Assembly: GCA_030595185.1 (NCBI GenBank)
Contig: JAUVDT010000006.1
Coordinates: 1-47,369 of the forward strand
DNA: 47,369 nucleotides
DNA from: Gammaproteobacteria bacterium
Lineage (GTDB): Bacteria; Pseudomonadota; Gammaproteobacteria; SZUA-229
Direction: 5' to 3'
Both the position numbers and the translations under genes were made by a program. Under the pieces are notes generated by a model. It saw only the letters and a list, made by a program, of their open reading frames with translations, did not search any database and was not told where the DNA came from. Shown in pieces: positions 18,207 to 28,624 of this stretch (its first letter is position 1; the number at the start of each line of letters is the position of its first letter).

Positions 18207-18497
18207 TTACTTGGCTGAATTACTTGAGCTGTCTTTAGCAATCTCAGCCAAAACTTCTTCGATTGATTTTTCACTAGGCAGTTGTAAATGAAAACCATGC
18301 TCTTCGAGGTTGCTGATAACCGTTTTAGCATCTTCCTTTGCTAGTTTTTTTTCTGGCGTAATATCAATTTCCAGAGTGAACTCAGTTTCACCTAATGATT
18401 TCATAATGTGTTTAGGGATCACTGAGAAATCATCCTGATCTTTCAGAAATACATACATGTCGTTTTTTGCAGCGCAGCGGTAAATATAGCAGTTCAT
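18207..18497 (-). CDS. ycgL: YcgL domain-containing protein
   Basis: Small 96-residue cytoplasmic protein of the YcgL family, whose function is unsettled. Family hallmarks are the opening CYIYRCAAKNDMYVFL, then DDFSVIPKHIMKSLG and the late HGFHLQLP motif. It has an extra C-terminal tail of about 20 residues rich in Ser and Ala. AGGA lies eight bases before the ATG. It begins 19 bp after hemL, so cotranscription is likely. In enterobacteria ycgL neighbours other genes, so the pairing with hemL gives no strong functional hint. Confidence 0.9.
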   Translation of the reverse strand: MNCYIYRCAAKNDMYVFLKDQDDFSVIPKHIMKSLGETEFTLEIDITPEKKLAKEDAKTVISNLEEHGFHLQLPSEKSIEEVLAEIAKDSSSNSAK

Positions 18498-18516
18498 GGT
18501 TTTATCCTACTTCGAT

Positions 18517-19794
18517 CTAGTTATTTAATGTACTGAAAACTTTTTCAGCGGCATCAATTGTTTTTTGTAAATCTTCAGTTGTATGCGCTGATGATACAAA
18601 ACCCGTTTCATAAGCAGAAGGTGCAAGGTAAATACCTTCATCCAACATGCCGTGGTAAAACTTTTTGAAACGTTCTACATCGCATTGTGTGGCTTGTTGA
18701 AAATCAGTGACGCTCTCTGCCTCTGTAAAGAATAAACCGAACATACCGCCAATAGCATTGCTGGTCATTGCTATACCGGCTGCTTTTGCTTTTTCTAAAA
18801 TACCATCAACAAGGAAGTTTACTTTTTTGTTTAGATCGTCATAAAAACCATCTTTAGAAATGAGTTCTAATGTTTTTAAACCAGCTGCCATTGCAACCGG
18901 GTTACCTGATAAGGTGCCCGCCTGGTAAACCGGGCCTAATGGTGCAATGTGTTCCATGATTTCACGTTTACCACCAAAAGCACCTACTGGCATACCGCCA
19001 CCAATGATTTTACCTAATGTGGTTAAGTCGGGCTTGATGCCGTAGTAAGCTTGAACACCGCCAAGTGCAACGCGGAAGCCTGTCATTACTTCATCAAAAA
19101 TTAATACCGTGCCGTACTCATCACACACTTCGCGTAAGCCTTCAAGGAAACCAGGAACTGGAGGGATGCAGTTCATATTACCGGCAACCGGTTCAACAAT
19201 AATGCAGGCAATTTTGTCGCCGTATTGTTTGAAGCAATCGCGAACCATGTCGATGTTGTTGTAATCTAAGGTCAGTGTTTGTTCAGCTAATGCAGCGGGT
19301 ACGCCAGGTGATGTTGGTACGCCTAATGTTAAAGCGCCAGAACCTGCTTTTACTAATAATGAATCTGAATGACCGTGGTAACAGCCTTCGAACTTAACAA
19401 TGGTATCGCGACCGGTAAAACCACGGGCTAAACGTATCGCACTCATGGTAGCTTCTGTGCCTGAACTGACCATGCGCACTAAATCCATAGATGGTACTAA
19501 CTCACAGACTTTATCAGCCATCTGAGTTTCTATTTCAGTCGGTGCACCAAAACTAAGGCCGTTATCAACGGCTGCTTTAACTGCTTTAATCACTTCTGGG
19601 TGTGTGTGACCCAAAATCATAGGGCCCCATGAGCCGACGTAATCAATATATTGCTTGTCTTCGTTATCGATAATGTAAGCGCCTGTCGCACGTTTAATGA
19701 AAACAGGGTCACCACCAACACCATTAAATGCGCGAACTGGTGAATTAACGCCACCAGGAATGTGTTGTTGTGCTTGATCGAAGACTTTTGACAT
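18517..19794 (-). CDS. hemL: Glutamate-1-semialdehyde 2,1-aminomutase HemL
   Basis: PLP-dependent enzyme that converts glutamate-1-semialdehyde to 5-aminolevulinate, the first committed tetrapyrrole precursor in the C5 pathway. The length of 425 residues is standard. The PLP lysine is K262 in [18 protein letters not shown]. The opening [34 protein letters not shown] and [10 protein letters not shown] are all diagnostic. It leads a leftward run with ycgL and the acyltransferase. In Pseudomonas, thiD-thiE-hemL are contiguous; here thiDE lie 12.4 kb away on the same strand, separated by the opposite-strand CrbSR/acs block. Confidence 0.98.
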   Translation of the reverse strand: MSKVFDQAQQHIPGGVNSPVRAFNGVGGDPVFIKRATGAYIIDNEDKQYIDYVGSWGPMILGHTHPEVIKAVKAAVDNGLSFGAPTEIETQMADKVCELVPSMDLVRMVSSGTEATMSAIRLARGFTGRDTIVKFEGCYHGHSDSLLVKAGSGALTLGVPTSPGVPAALAEQTLTLDYNNIDMVRDCFKQYGDKIACIIVEPVAGNMNCIPPVPGFLEGLREVCDEYGTVLIFDEVMTGFRVALGGVQAYYGIKPDLTTLGKIIGGGMPVGAFGGKREIMEHIAPLGPVYQAGTLSGNPVAMAAGLKTLELISKDGFYDDLNKKVNFLVDGILEKAKAAGIAMTSNAIGGMFGLFFTEAESVTDFQQATQCDVERFKKFYHGMLDEGIYLAPSAYETGFVSSAHTTEDLQKTIDAAEKVFSTLNN

Positions 19795-19993
19795 GGATTT
19801 TGCCCTTACTGGATTAACAAATATTGGATATATAGCGCGAAACTTAGCGAAACGAGATTTTACAGGATTTTTTGGGATGAAGCATTAAAACAGTGGTTAC
19901 AAAGCAATAAAATGTCTTTTTTTTGATACCAATATGACAGCTGCAAATGCGGTGTGTAATATGTGGGTTCGGGGCTTGTGAGATGGTGTTGAG

Positions 19994-22900
19994 GTGATTG
20001 ATAGTAGTGTTGTAATTTTTTGTACGGCTTTGTATCTGGCGGTTCTGTTTTATATTGCTTATAGAGGAGATAAGCAGGCACACAGTGTTTCTCGTCTTCA
20101 GCCTGCAATTTATACCTTGTCATTAACGGTATATTGTACCTCGTGGACTTTTTATGGTGCGGTTGGTAATGCTGCTGAGTCGGGTCTAAGCTATTTTACA
20201 ATTTATCTAGGGCCTATTCTGGTATTTGTTTTTTTCTTCCCTTTTTTGAAGAAAATCATAGCAACGGCTAAACGACATAAAATCACTTCGATTGCTGATT
20301 TTATAGCAACACGATATGGTAAAAGTAATGGTTTATCTGCATTGATTACGCTCATTGCTTTTGTTGGTACGATGCCGTACATCGCGCTGCAGATTAAAGC
20401 TATTTCAAACTCATATGATACGTTAATTGGTACTACGATTAATGTCAGCATGTCGCCATTTAGCGATACTGCATTAGCTTTAGCTATTATCTTGGCTATC
20501 TTTTCTATTTTGTTTGGTGCGCGAACGATTGATGCGTCACAGCATCATAAAGGGCTTATTTACGCGATAAGTTTTGAGTCAGTAATAAAAATTATTTCAT
20601 TTTGTGCAGTTGCTTTCTTGGCCTATGATGTCATTGAAGCCGTTTCATTGAAAAGCAAAACAGAGTTAACAACGCAGCAGATATTATTTGCACCTTTTAG
20701 TTCAATTCAGTTTTCAACCGCTCTTGTGACAAAAACATTCTTGGCAGCCGGTGCCATATTTTTATTACCCAGACAGTTTCATGTATTAGCTGTTGAAGCA
20801 CGTGGTGGTGAAAACGTATCTCGATGGGGCTTTCCGTTATACCTTATTTTATTCAGCCTTGCGGTTATACCAATTGCCGCAGCGGGTTTGTTATTAACAG
20901 AGGGTAAGGAAAACGCAGATTTGTTTGTGCTTTTAATACCGATGTTAGAGGAGCATAAGTTTTTATCTATACTCAGTTATCTAGGCGGCTTTTCTGCAGC
21001 AACAGGTATGGTAATTGTTGCCACGATTGCACTAAGTACGATGGTGTCTAATGATCTGATTTTTCCTTTATTAGTTCGATTTTATAGAGGTAATACCAAG
21101 CAGGAATTCCATACTATTTTATTAATTGTCAGGCGTATGACAATCTTTGCGTTAGTTCTGTTAGCGTACGGTTATTTTTATGTTGGTGGCGCAGACAAAT
21201 CTTTGCATAGTATTGGCTTGATTTCATTTGCGGCAGCGATTCAGTTTCTTCCTGCACTCTTAGGTTCTATTTATTGGTATAAAGGACATAGAAATGGTGC
21301 CTTTATTGGACTGTTATCAGGCTTCATTGTTTGGATTTATTGTCTTTTACTTCCATCGTTATCTAATTCGTCATGGATGCCGGTATTTTTTGTTGAACTG
21401 TTGGTAGACCAACAGTCGTTCTTCAATCCATACCAGTTATTTGGCATTGAATTTGATGATGCATTAACCCACGGTGTTTTTTGGAGTTTATTTTTTAATA
21501 CCTCTGCTTTTATTTATTTTTCAATTAAAGCAACACCAAGTTTGGTAGATAGGTTACAAGCAAATTCTTATATTTATCAAAATAAAGAAATAGCAATTAG
21601 TGGCGAACAATATAAATTTAAAGTTGCTGATTTATTTGATCTTTGTGTTCGGTTTACGGGTGAAGGGCGTACCCGTGAATATTTCTCAGAACATGATTAT
21701 GATATTAATGCAATTTATTCTCAGGATGCTGATCACTTTTTTAAAGAACTTTCAGAACGTTTGTTAGCAAGTAGTATTGGTTCTGCAACAGCAGAGCATT
21801 TGATTCGATCCGCGGCCATGCCGGAAGAGGTAGCGCAAAATAATCTATATGGTTTTATTGATCAAACAGAGCAAGCGATTGAATTTAATCGAGAACTACT
21901 GCATGTGACTTTAGATCATATCGGCCAAGCTGTGAGTGTGGTGGATAGTGACCTACGTTTAATGATATGGAACAGACAGTATATTGAGTTTTTTAATTTC
22001 GATGAAGGATTCATCCGAGCAGGCAAGCCCATTGAAGAAGTGATTCGATTTAATGTGAGTCATGGTTGTGGTCCTGATTTATCGGAAGAGTTAGAGAAAA
22101 AGATAGAAAAACGATTAAATTATTTGCGTAATGGTGGTGAGTATACCTTTGTACGTCAGTGGCAGAATGGTCGAATTATTCAAACAGAAGGTGCGCGTAT
22201 GCCTGATGGTGGGTACATCACAACTTATACGGATATCACGCCTTTGAAGCAGGCAGAAAATAGGCTGGCTGCAATCAATGAAACGCTTGAAGCAAAAGTG
22301 ATTGAGCGTACGGAAATGCTATCAACAGTTAATCAACAACTTGAGGATGTGATTAATAGTAAAACACATTTTCTAGCGGCGGCGAGTCATGATTTGGTTC
22401 AGCCAATTAGTGCATCAAAACTTTATATGGGGGCGTTGTTAGAAGACTTGTCGGGTGACCTTGATAAACAGAATTTAGCGGGTAATGCGTTGAGTGCATT
22501 AACCACGGCAGAGACTTTGATTAAGTCTTTGTTGCATCTTTCAAAATTAGATTCAGGTGTACTTAAACCGGATATATCTCGTTTTTCATTAAATGATATT
22601 TTTAATGAAATAGAAAATGAGTTTTCGGTTATTGCAAATCGTAAAGGACTTAAATTAAAGATTATATCGGCGGCTGGAAAAGCTACTGAAAGCGATCGTT
22701 CATTATTATTAAGTATATTGCAAAACTTAGTTGCCAATGCCATTCGTTATACGTCTCAAGGCAGTATTTTGGTGCTTTGTCGTCGTGGGTCTGAAAAACA
22801 ATGGCGTATAGAAGTTAGAGATTCTGGCGATGGTATATTGCCAGAGAATCAAGAGAAAATTTTTCATCCGTTTGAAAAACTGAATAATAGTAATGAAGGT

Positions 22901-23449
22901 GTGGGTTTAGGTTTAGCTATTTGTCGACAGGCTTCTATTTTATTAGGTCATAAGATAAGCATGCGCTCTCATCTGAATAAAGGCAGTGTCTTCAGTGTGT
23001 CAGTGCCTGGCGTTAATAATGATTCTATTACTCAACAAATAGTCCAGTCGATTTCTATTAATACGATGACTTCAAAAAGGTGGTTAGAAGATATAAGAAT
23101 ACTTTGTGTTGACGACGACGTAAGTATTCTTAAAGCAAGTAAAAGTCTTTTAGAAAGGTGGGGTGCGGAAATTAGTTGTGTGAGTTCAGTTGAGAAATTT
23201 TATGAACTGCTTGCAGAAGATGATAGCTTTCATGTGGTATTAATGGATTATCAATTAGGGAGTGATGAAAATGGCTTAGATTTATTAAAACATTGCCAAC
23301 AAGTGTTTGCTGATAAATTCACTGGTATATTAGTGACGGCAGAACAAGATGCTTCTTTGGCGGAAGCAGCAAAGGCCGGTGGATTTTTGTTTTTAGAAAA
23401 ACCCGTAGAACCAGCAAAATTGCGCTCACTGATACAAACATGTTTTTAG
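19994..23449 (+). CDS. crbS: CrbS-type symporter/histidine kinase/receiver hybrid
   Basis: 1151-residue membrane sensor kinase. Residues about 1-500 form a sodium:solute symporter-like domain with about 12-13 TM segments; a short STAC-type linker follows (about 530-610), then PAS (about 635-755), HisKA with phosphorylatable H799 (ASHDLVQPI), HATPase (NAIRYTSQG, DSGDGI, GVGLGL) and a C-terminal receiver with D1085 (LMDYQLG) and the conserved Lys in EKP. This architecture is that of CrbS/MxtR and CbrA relatives, where the transporter part is thought to sense or carry carboxylates or amino acids. The start is GTG; an in-frame stop at 19979 rules out a longer protein. It is convergent with the LuxR-type regulator. 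Confidence 0.9.
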   Translation: MIDSSVVIFCTALYLAVLFYIAYRGDKQAHSVSRLQPAIYTLSLTVYCTSWTFYGAVGNAAESGLSYFTIYLGPILVFVFFFPFLKKIIATAKRHKITSIADFIATRYGKSNGLSALITLIAFVGTMPYIALQIKAISNSYDTLIGTTINVSMSPFSDTALALAIILAIFSILFGARTIDASQHHKGLIYAISFESVIKIISFCAVAFLAYDVIEAVSLKSKTELTTQQILFAPFSSIQFSTALVTKTFLAAGAIFLLPRQFHVLAVEARGGENVSRWGFPLYLILFSLAVIPIAAAGLLLTEGKENADLFVLLIPMLEEHKFLSILSYLGGFSAATGMVIVATIALSTMVSNDLIFPLLVRFYRGNTKQEFHTILLIVRRMTIFALVLLAYGYFYVGGADKSLHSIGLISFAAAIQFLPALLGSIYWYKGHRNGAFIGLLSGFIVWIYCLLLPSLSNSSWMPVFFVELLVDQQSFFNPYQLFGIEFDDALTHGVFWSLFFNTSAFIYFSIKATPSLVDRLQANSYIYQNKEIAISGEQYKFKVADLFDLCVRFTGEGRTREYFSEHDYDINAIYSQDADHFFKELSERLLASSIGSATAEHLIRSAAMPEEVAQNNLYGFIDQTEQAIEFNRELLHVTLDHIGQAVSVVDSDLRLMIWNRQYIEFFNFDEGFIRAGKPIEEVIRFNVSHGCGPDLSEELEKKIEKRLNYLRNGGEYTFVRQWQNGRIIQTEGARMPDGGYITTYTDITPLKQAENRLAAINETLEAKVIERTEMLSTVNQQLEDVINSKTHFLAAASHDLVQPISASKLYMGALLEDLSGDLDKQNLAGNALSALTTAETLIKSLLHLSKLDSGVLKPDISRFSLNDIFNEIENEFSVIANRKGLKLKIISAAGKATESDRSLLLSILQNLVANAIRYTSQGSILVLCRRGSEKQWRIEVRDSGDGILPENQEKIFHPFEKLNNSNEGVGLGLAICRQASILLGHKISMRSHLNKGSVFSVSVPGVNNDSITQQIVQSISINTMTSKRWLEDIRILCVDDDVSILKASKSLLERWGAEISCVSSVEKFYELLAEDDSFHVVLMDYQLGSDENGLDLLKHCQQVFADKFTGILVTAEQDASLAEAAKAGGFLFLEKPVEPAKLRSLIQTCF

Positions 23450-23477
23450 TTTTTTTAGAATAAATTTTAGTTATGAA

Positions 23478-24107
23478 TTAGTCAGCTAAAAATCCTGGTA
23501 AGTCTAATTGCTTTGCAACAATAACAGCTTGTGTACGATTATTAACACGCAACTTACGAAAAATAACCGTCAGATGAGCTTTTATTGTTGCTTCGGTAAT
23601 ATTCATCAAGTCCGCCATTTCTTTACTGGGTTTACCTTCTCTCAGTAGTGTTAATACTTTTAGTTGAGTCGTTGTGAGCTCATTAAAAGCAATAGCGCTT
23701 ACATTGTCTTCACTAACTTGTGGGAACCATAAGTCGCCTTCTAGTATTTGAGCGATCGCTTGAATCATTTCTGGCATTTCTAAGCTTTTGGGTATGAAGC
23801 CACTGGCCCCGTATTGTTTGGCATTTTGTACTATTTTTTGCTCGTCATAAGCTGAAACAATGACAACAGGTAATGCAGGGAATTGCTTCTTAAGGACTAG
23901 TAAGCTATCAATGCCTTGTATGTCTGGGAGCTTAAGGTCTAGTAATACGAGGCTAGGTAGTGACTTTAACGATTCGAGTAAGTTTAATAATGATTTAAAG
24001 TCTTCCACTTCGGAAACAGTAGTCTCTCCTTCGAGTCGCTGTAGTAAATGATTAATTGCGGAGCGAAATAAAGGGTGGTCATCAGCCACTATGATGTGTG
24101 TGCTCAT
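23478..24107 (-). CDS. crbR: CrbR-type LuxR/NarL-family response regulator
   Basis: 209-residue DNA-binding response regulator. The receiver domain (1-120) has the acidic pocket ADDH (8-11), the phosphoacceptor D57 (LLDLKLPD) and the conserved Lys in IPKS. The C-terminal LuxR-type helix-turn-helix (about 145-205) reads LTTTQLKVLTLLREGKPSKEM and ITEATIKAHLTVIFRKLRV. Pairing with a CrbS-type kinase and with acs downstream points to CrbR (ErdR in Pseudomonas), the activator of acs in Vibrio and Pseudomonas. Here kinase and regulator genes face each other. The regulator is divergent from the ABC transporter operon, with a palindrome in the shared 162-bp gap. Confidence 0.88.
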   Translation of the reverse strand: MSTHIIVADDHPLFRSAINHLLQRLEGETTVSEVEDFKSLLNLLESLKSLPSLVLLDLKLPDIQGIDSLLVLKKQFPALPVVIVSAYDEQKIVQNAKQYGASGFIPKSLEMPEMIQAIAQILEGDLWFPQVSEDNVSAIAFNELTTTQLKVLTLLREGKPSKEMADLMNITEATIKAHLTVIFRKLRVNNRTQAVIVAKQLDLPGFLAD

Positions 24108-24160
24108 ATTTCTTTTCTAAAAAGCGATTTATATCGGTATTCGACAGTATATTACAAAAT

Positions 24161-24178
24161 ATTAGACTAAAGTCTAAT
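24161..24178. promoter_or_regulatory. Palindrome between crbR-like gene and ABC operon
   Basis: ATTAGACTAAAGTCTAAT has 8-bp arms around a 2-base centre. It lies 54 bp before the crbR-like start and 92 bp before the binding-protein start, well placed for an operator of both. A close relative lies before acs (30281-30298) and another at 41706-41721. It is proposed as the CrbR site by inference. Confidence 0.55.
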
Positions 24179-24269
24179 TGTTGCTTTGATGTGCCTAGAG
24201 ATATAGTTCCATAGCTATTTTTTAAATGATAAAAATAATGACAAAAAATCCCATTGGAGACCTAATGTA

Positions 24270-25610
24270 ATGACTGATAAAAATGAATTTGATACGCTTT
24301 CTCGTCGTGGTTTTTTAAAAGCATCCGTTGCTGCAGCTGCCGTTGGAGCTGCACCGATGTTTTTTATGAACAATGCGAATGCTTATACCAATGCACCTAA
24401 GGGTGGTACGTTTACGCTAGGTTTTAACGTGCCACAAACCGGTGCTTATGCAGATGAAGGTGCTGATGAGTTACGAGCGTTCAAATTAGCGGTCAAGCAT
24501 ATAAATGGTGAGGGTGATGGTGGCATGATGAACACCATGAAGCCTATCGTCTTAAAGGGTAACGGTGTTTTAGGTAAAAAAGCTGTTTTCGTAACAGGTG
24601 ATACACAAACTAAATCGGATGCTGCGCGAGCATCAGCTAAACGCATGATAGAAAAAGATGGTGCGTTAATGATTTCAGGTGGTTCTTCATCTGGTGTTGC
24701 TATTGCAGTACAGGGATTATGCCAGGAAGCGGGTGTTATCTTTATGGCAGGTTTAACACACTCAAACGATACGACGGGTAAAGATAAACGTCGTTATGGC
24801 TTCCGTCATTTCTTCAATGCGAAAATGACAGGTTCTGCATTAGGTCCTGTATTAAAAGAAGAAATGGGTACAGATCGAGTGGCATACCACTTAACGTCTG
24901 ACTACACATGGGGCTGGACGCAAGAAGAATCAATTAAAGAGACAACAGAAGGCTTAGGCTGGAAAACTAAAGCAACAGTGAGAACACCTGTTGGTGCTGG
25001 CGATTTCTCTCAATACATTACACCTATTCTAAACTCCGGTGCCGATACGCTGATCTTAAACCACTACGGTAAAGACATGGTTAACTCATTAACTCAATCA
25101 GTACAGTTTGGGTTAAGAGATAAAATGGTTAACGGCAAACAGTTTGAAATCATCGTGCCTTTGTATTCTCGTCTAATGGCGCAGGGTGCAGGCGATAACC
25201 TTAAAGGTATTTTAGGTACAACGAACTGGAACTGGGCATTAAAAGATGCAGGTTCTAAAGCATTTGTTAAATCGTTTGGTGCTGAGTATGGTTTCCCACC
25301 ATCACAGGCTGCGCATACTTGTTATGTACAAACGTTACTGTATGCAAATGCATGTGAAATGGCTGGTACCTTTGATCCTTCACAAGTTATTCGTTCACTT
25401 GAAGGCTTTAAATTTGACGGTATGGGTAATGGTGAAACAGAATACCGTGCAGAAGATCATCAGTGCTTGAAAGATGTATTGGTGGTACGAGGAAATCAGA
25501 ACCCATCGAATCAATTTGACTTACTTGAAATCGTTAAAGAAGTGCCACGCTCACAAGTTGAGTATGACCCTGCTATCTTTGGTGGAAAATTAGGGCCTTA
25601 CAAAGTATAG
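24270..25610 (+). CDS. Tat-exported ABC transporter substrate-binding protein (Liv/Urt type)
   Basis: 446-residue periplasmic binding protein of the branched-chain amino acid/urea/amide class (peripla_BP_6). The N-terminus carries a twin-arginine signal, SRRGFLKAS, and a hydrophobic stretch ending near NANA, so it is likely exported folded. The mature part opens with FTLGFNVPQTGAYADEG, the usual first ligand-binding loop. It heads a five-gene operon with the order SBP, permease, permease, ATPase, ATPase as in livKHMGF and urtABCDE. A strong terminator separates it from the first permease gene, which would make it more abundant. The position between CrbSR and acs suggests acetate or another small carboxylate as ligand; urea or amides remain possible. 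Confidence 0.87.
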   Translation: MTDKNEFDTLSRRGFLKASVAAAAVGAAPMFFMNNANAYTNAPKGGTFTLGFNVPQTGAYADEGADELRAFKLAVKHINGEGDGGMMNTMKPIVLKGNGVLGKKAVFVTGDTQTKSDAARASAKRMIEKDGALMISGGSSSGVAIAVQGLCQEAGVIFMAGLTHSNDTTGKDKRRYGFRHFFNAKMTGSALGPVLKEEMGTDRVAYHLTSDYTWGWTQEESIKETTEGLGWKTKATVRTPVGAGDFSQYITPILNSGADTLILNHYGKDMVNSLTQSVQFGLRDKMVNGKQFEIIVPLYSRLMAQGAGDNLKGILGTTNWNWALKDAGSKAFVKSFGAEYGFPPSQAAHTCYVQTLLYANACEMAGTFDPSQVIRSLEGFKFDGMGNGETEYRAEDHQCLKDVLVVRGNQNPSNQFDLLEIVKEVPRSQVEYDPAIFGGKLGPYKV

Positions 25611-25624
25611 GTTTTACAATAAAT

Positions 25625-25661
25625 AAAGCCATACCAAACTTTTTTGGTATGGCTTTTTTTT
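25625..25661 (+). terminator. Intra-operon terminator after the binding protein
   Basis: A perfect 14-bp stem AAAGCCATACCAAA/TTTGGTATGGCTTT (25625-25638/25643-25656) with a 4-base loop and T-tract lies in the 76-bp gap before the first permease gene. Partial readthrough would give high binding protein and lower membrane components. Confidence 0.93.
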
Positions 25662-25686
25662 ATGACATTTTAGAAGATAAAAAATT

Positions 25687-26703
25687 ATGGATGCATTGCT
25701 GATTCAATTACTTAATGGCCTGGATAAAGGTGGTGCTTATGCATTAATTGCATTAGGCCTGACATTAACTTTTGGTACATTAGGTGTTGTTAATTTCGCG
25801 CACGGTGCTTTATTTATGCTGGGTGCCTTCTGCTCGGTATTATTTAAACAAGTACTGACTATTTCAAAAAAAGTAAAAGATGAAAGCATTACTTTCTTTG
25901 ATGCATATAAAGAGCAGCCTTACCTGGAAATTTGGTGGGGTGATACCGGAGCAATGATTATCGATTATGCGGTTCCCATTTCTATCATAATGGTTATACC
26001 CGTTATGTTGTTAATTGGAGTGGCATTAGAGCGTGGCTTAATAAAGCATTTTTACAAACGAACGCATGCGGAACAAATATTAGTCACATTTGGGTTAGCA
26101 ATTGTCTTGCAAGAAGTAATCAAGATGTTTTTTGGTGCGAACCCTATCCCAATGCCAGCACCTGATATTGTTTCGGGCAGTGCAGCAATAGGTGCCGCAT
26201 TAGGGTTGAGTGATAACCTGGTTTATCCATGGTGGCGACTTATTTATTTAGTTTTTGCAGGGGTCATTATTTTTTCAGTTTTTGCCTTTTTAAGATACAC
26301 AACCTTTGGCATGGTGGTAAGAGCCGGTATGGCCGACCGAGAAACGGTGGGCTTATTGGGCATAAACATACAAAAAAGATTTACGATTGTATTTGGTTTA
26401 GCTACGGTGGTTGCTGGCATAGCAGGCGCAATGTATACACCAATATTACCGCCTGATTATCATATGGGAATGGACTTTTTAGTGCTGTCCTTTGTGGTTG
26501 TGGTTGTTGGTGGTATGGGGTCATTAGAAGGCGCGGTTGCAGCAGGGTTTTTATTAGGAATGTTGCAGTCTTTTGCATCATTGAACGAAGTGAAAGCTAT
26601 ATTTCCGGGTATCGATCAAATTATTATTTACCTGGTGGCAGTGGTGATTCTTTTAGTCCGGCCTCGAGGGTTGATGGGGCGTGAAGGGGTGATGGAAGAA
26701 TGA
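25687..26703 (+). CDS. ABC transporter permease, LivH/UrtB type
   Basis: 338-residue inner-membrane permease with eight or so hydrophobic segments. The family opening [33 protein letters not shown] is recognisable (quoted in parts: [19 protein letters not shown]). The coupling-loop region [16 protein letters not shown] and the end [13 protein letters not shown] are also characteristic. An insertion of about 40 polar residues occurs after the second segment (residues 55-95). It overlaps the second permease by 4 bp (ATGA), indicating translational coupling. Confidence 0.93.
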   Translation: MDALLIQLLNGLDKGGAYALIALGLTLTFGTLGVVNFAHGALFMLGAFCSVLFKQVLTISKKVKDESITFFDAYKEQPYLEIWWGDTGAMIIDYAVPISIIMVIPVMLLIGVALERGLIKHFYKRTHAEQILVTFGLAIVLQEVIKMFFGANPIPMPAPDIVSGSAAIGAALGLSDNLVYPWWRLIYLVFAGVIIFSVFAFLRYTTFGMVVRAGMADRETVGLLGINIQKRFTIVFGLATVVAGIAGAMYTPILPPDYHMGMDFLVLSFVVVVVGGMGSLEGAVAAGFLLGMLQSFASLNEVKAIFPGIDQIIIYLVAVVILLVRPRGLMGREGVMEE

Positions 26704-27866
26704 TGATCAAATCCATATTAGAAAAATTTTCACTAGAAAAAAACTCATCAGTAATGCTGGTCTTTGCAGCGGTGGTATTAAGTGCTCCTATTTGGTTGAC
26801 ACCGTTTGGTGCTAACTACCCAGACTTGCTACAAAAATTCGCAATCTTTGGGATTTTTGCAATCGGTTTTAATATCTTATTTGGGTTAACGGGGTATCTT
26901 TCATTTGGACATGCTGTTTTCTTAGGTGTTGGTTCATACACTGCTGTTTGGGTATTTAAATTGTTTACCATGAATGTGTTACCTGCGGTCATGCTGAGTG
27001 TTGCTATTGCCGCCGTTTTTGCATTGTTAATTGGCTATATAAGTTTACGTCGATCAGGTATTTATTTTTCGATATTAACCTTAGCACTGGCTCAAATGTC
27101 TTATAACTTGGCATATTCAGTATTAACGCCGATCACCAGTGGTGAAACAGGTTTGCAATTGTCTAGTGAAGATCCGAGATATATCGATAGTTTATTAGGT
27201 GCAGGTGTGCAAGAGGGTTTGCCGGCAACAAACTTTTTTGGTATGTCGATGAGCGGATATTCAGGATTTTACTTTTGTGCTATCTTCCTTATTTTGGCTT
27301 TTTATATTTCGCTTAAAATATTTAGATCACCCTACGGTTTAAAATTAATAGCGATTAAATCAAATCAAAAGCGCATGCTTTATACCGGTTTTAATACCCG
27401 TCCTTATTTGTTATCTGCATTTGTTATTTCAGGCATGTTTGCTGGATTAGCAGGTGGCTTGATGGCAGCAACAGATCCATTAGCAGGTGCCGAACGTATG
27501 CAATGGACCGCTTCTGGTGAGGTTGTGTTAATGACTATTTTAGGCGGTTCAGGTACATTGATTGGGCCGCTATTAGGTGTTGGCGTTATTAAGTATTTTG
27601 AAAATATTTTCTCTGCACTAAATGAAACCTCATTACGTGAGATATTTAACTTCTTACCTGATGTTGTCGCTGATTTTCTGGTGAGCATAACGCATGTGTT
27701 TGTAGGTGAAGGTTGGCATTTAACCTTAGGTATATTGTTTATGTTGGTGGTGATATTTTTACCCGGTGGCATTATGCAAGGTGTTGGTATTTTTACGCGT
27801 TATTACAAAAAGAAAATGACTGAGTTAAAGTCTGAGCGGTCAGTAGAAAAAGGAAAATCTCAATGA
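26700..27866 (+). CDS. ABC transporter permease, LivM/UrtC type
   Basis: 388-residue second membrane subunit of the same importer, with about nine to ten hydrophobic segments. [21 protein letters not shown] and the coupling loop [22 protein letters not shown] are typical; [19 protein letters not shown] near the C-terminal half matches the family's conserved block. It overlaps the preceding permease and the following ATPase gene by 4 bp each. The start could be either of two adjacent ATG codons; the first gives the ATGA overlap. Confidence 0.93.
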   Translation: MMIKSILEKFSLEKNSSVMLVFAAVVLSAPIWLTPFGANYPDLLQKFAIFGIFAIGFNILFGLTGYLSFGHAVFLGVGSYTAVWVFKLFTMNVLPAVMLSVAIAAVFALLIGYISLRRSGIYFSILTLALAQMSYNLAYSVLTPITSGETGLQLSSEDPRYIDSLLGAGVQEGLPATNFFGMSMSGYSGFYFCAIFLILAFYISLKIFRSPYGLKLIAIKSNQKRMLYTGFNTRPYLLSAFVISGMFAGLAGGLMAATDPLAGAERMQWTASGEVVLMTILGGSGTLIGPLLGVGVIKYFENIFSALNETSLREIFNFLPDVVADFLVSITHVFVGEGWHLTLGILFMLVVIFLPGGIMQGVGIFTRYYKKKMTELKSERSVEKGKSQ

Positions 27867-28624
27867 GTATAGTCCTTGAAATTAAAGGTGTTAATAAAAC
27901 ATTTGGCGGCTTAAAAGCTTTAACTGACGTTAATTTAAAAATAGAAGAAGGTAAAACGCATGCCATTATTGGTCCAAATGGCGCGGGTAAGTCAACACTG
28001 CTTAATTGCTGTATCGGTAAATTAATTCCTGATAGTGGTTCGGTGACCTTTAATGGTCAAGATATGATAGGTAAGCAACCGTATGAAATAAATCATGCCG
28101 GTATGGTGCGCGTTTTTCAAACACCAGAAATCTTTCCTGAGTTGAGCTTGTTAGAGAATGTCGTTATTCCTGCTCTTGCTAAGCGTGATGGCATATTTAA
28201 ATTTAATCCTTTCAAAATGTTATCAAATGAAACTGAAATACATGACCAGGCGATGCGAGCATTGGCCGATGTAGGGTTGGATAAATTTCATCAGAAAAAT
28301 GCGGGTAGTATTTCACGCGGCGATAAACGGCGTTTAGAATTGGCTATGGGCTTGATTCAAAATCCAACTTTACTATTGCTTGATGAACCAACAGCAGGTA
28401 TGGCGAGACACGATACAAATCAAACCATTGACCTGTTGAAAAAAATTAAAGACCGTGGCATGACTAAAATCATTATTGAACATGATATGCATGTTGTTTT
28501 TAGTTTGGCAGACCACATCAGTGTATTAGCGCAAGGCTGTATTATTGCGAGTGGTACACCCGATGAAATAAGAAATAATCCCAAAGTGAAAGAAGCGTAT
28601 TTGGGAGAAACTGAAGATGAATAG
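27863..28624 (+). CDS. ABC transporter ATP-binding protein, LivG/UrtD type
   Basis: 253-residue cytoplasmic ATPase subunit. Walker A is GPNGAGKST, Walker [12 protein letters not shown], and the H-loop lies in IIEHDMHVV. The signature motif reads [11 protein letters not shown] rather than LSGGQ-like, a known drift in this LivG/UrtD subfamily. The family marker [16 protein letters not shown] is present. It overlaps the next ATPase gene by 8 bp. Confidence 0.93.
   Translation: MSIVLEIKGVNKTFGGLKALTDVNLKIEEGKTHAIIGPNGAGKSTLLNCCIGKLIPDSGSVTFNGQDMIGKQPYEINHAGMVRVFQTPEIFPELSLLENVVIPALAKRDGIFKFNPFKMLSNETEIHDQAMRALADVGLDKFHQKNAGSISRGDKRRLELAMGLIQNPTLLLLDEPTAGMARHDTNQTIDLLKKIKDRGMTKIIIEHDMHVVFSLADHISVLAQGCIIASGTPDEIRNNPKVKEAYLGETEDE

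Noticed and set aside
24226-24270. 14-codon ORF ending on the binding protein start
   Set aside because: In-frame MIKIMTKNPIGDLM has no ribosome binding site and no codon pattern suggesting a leader peptide; probably chance.
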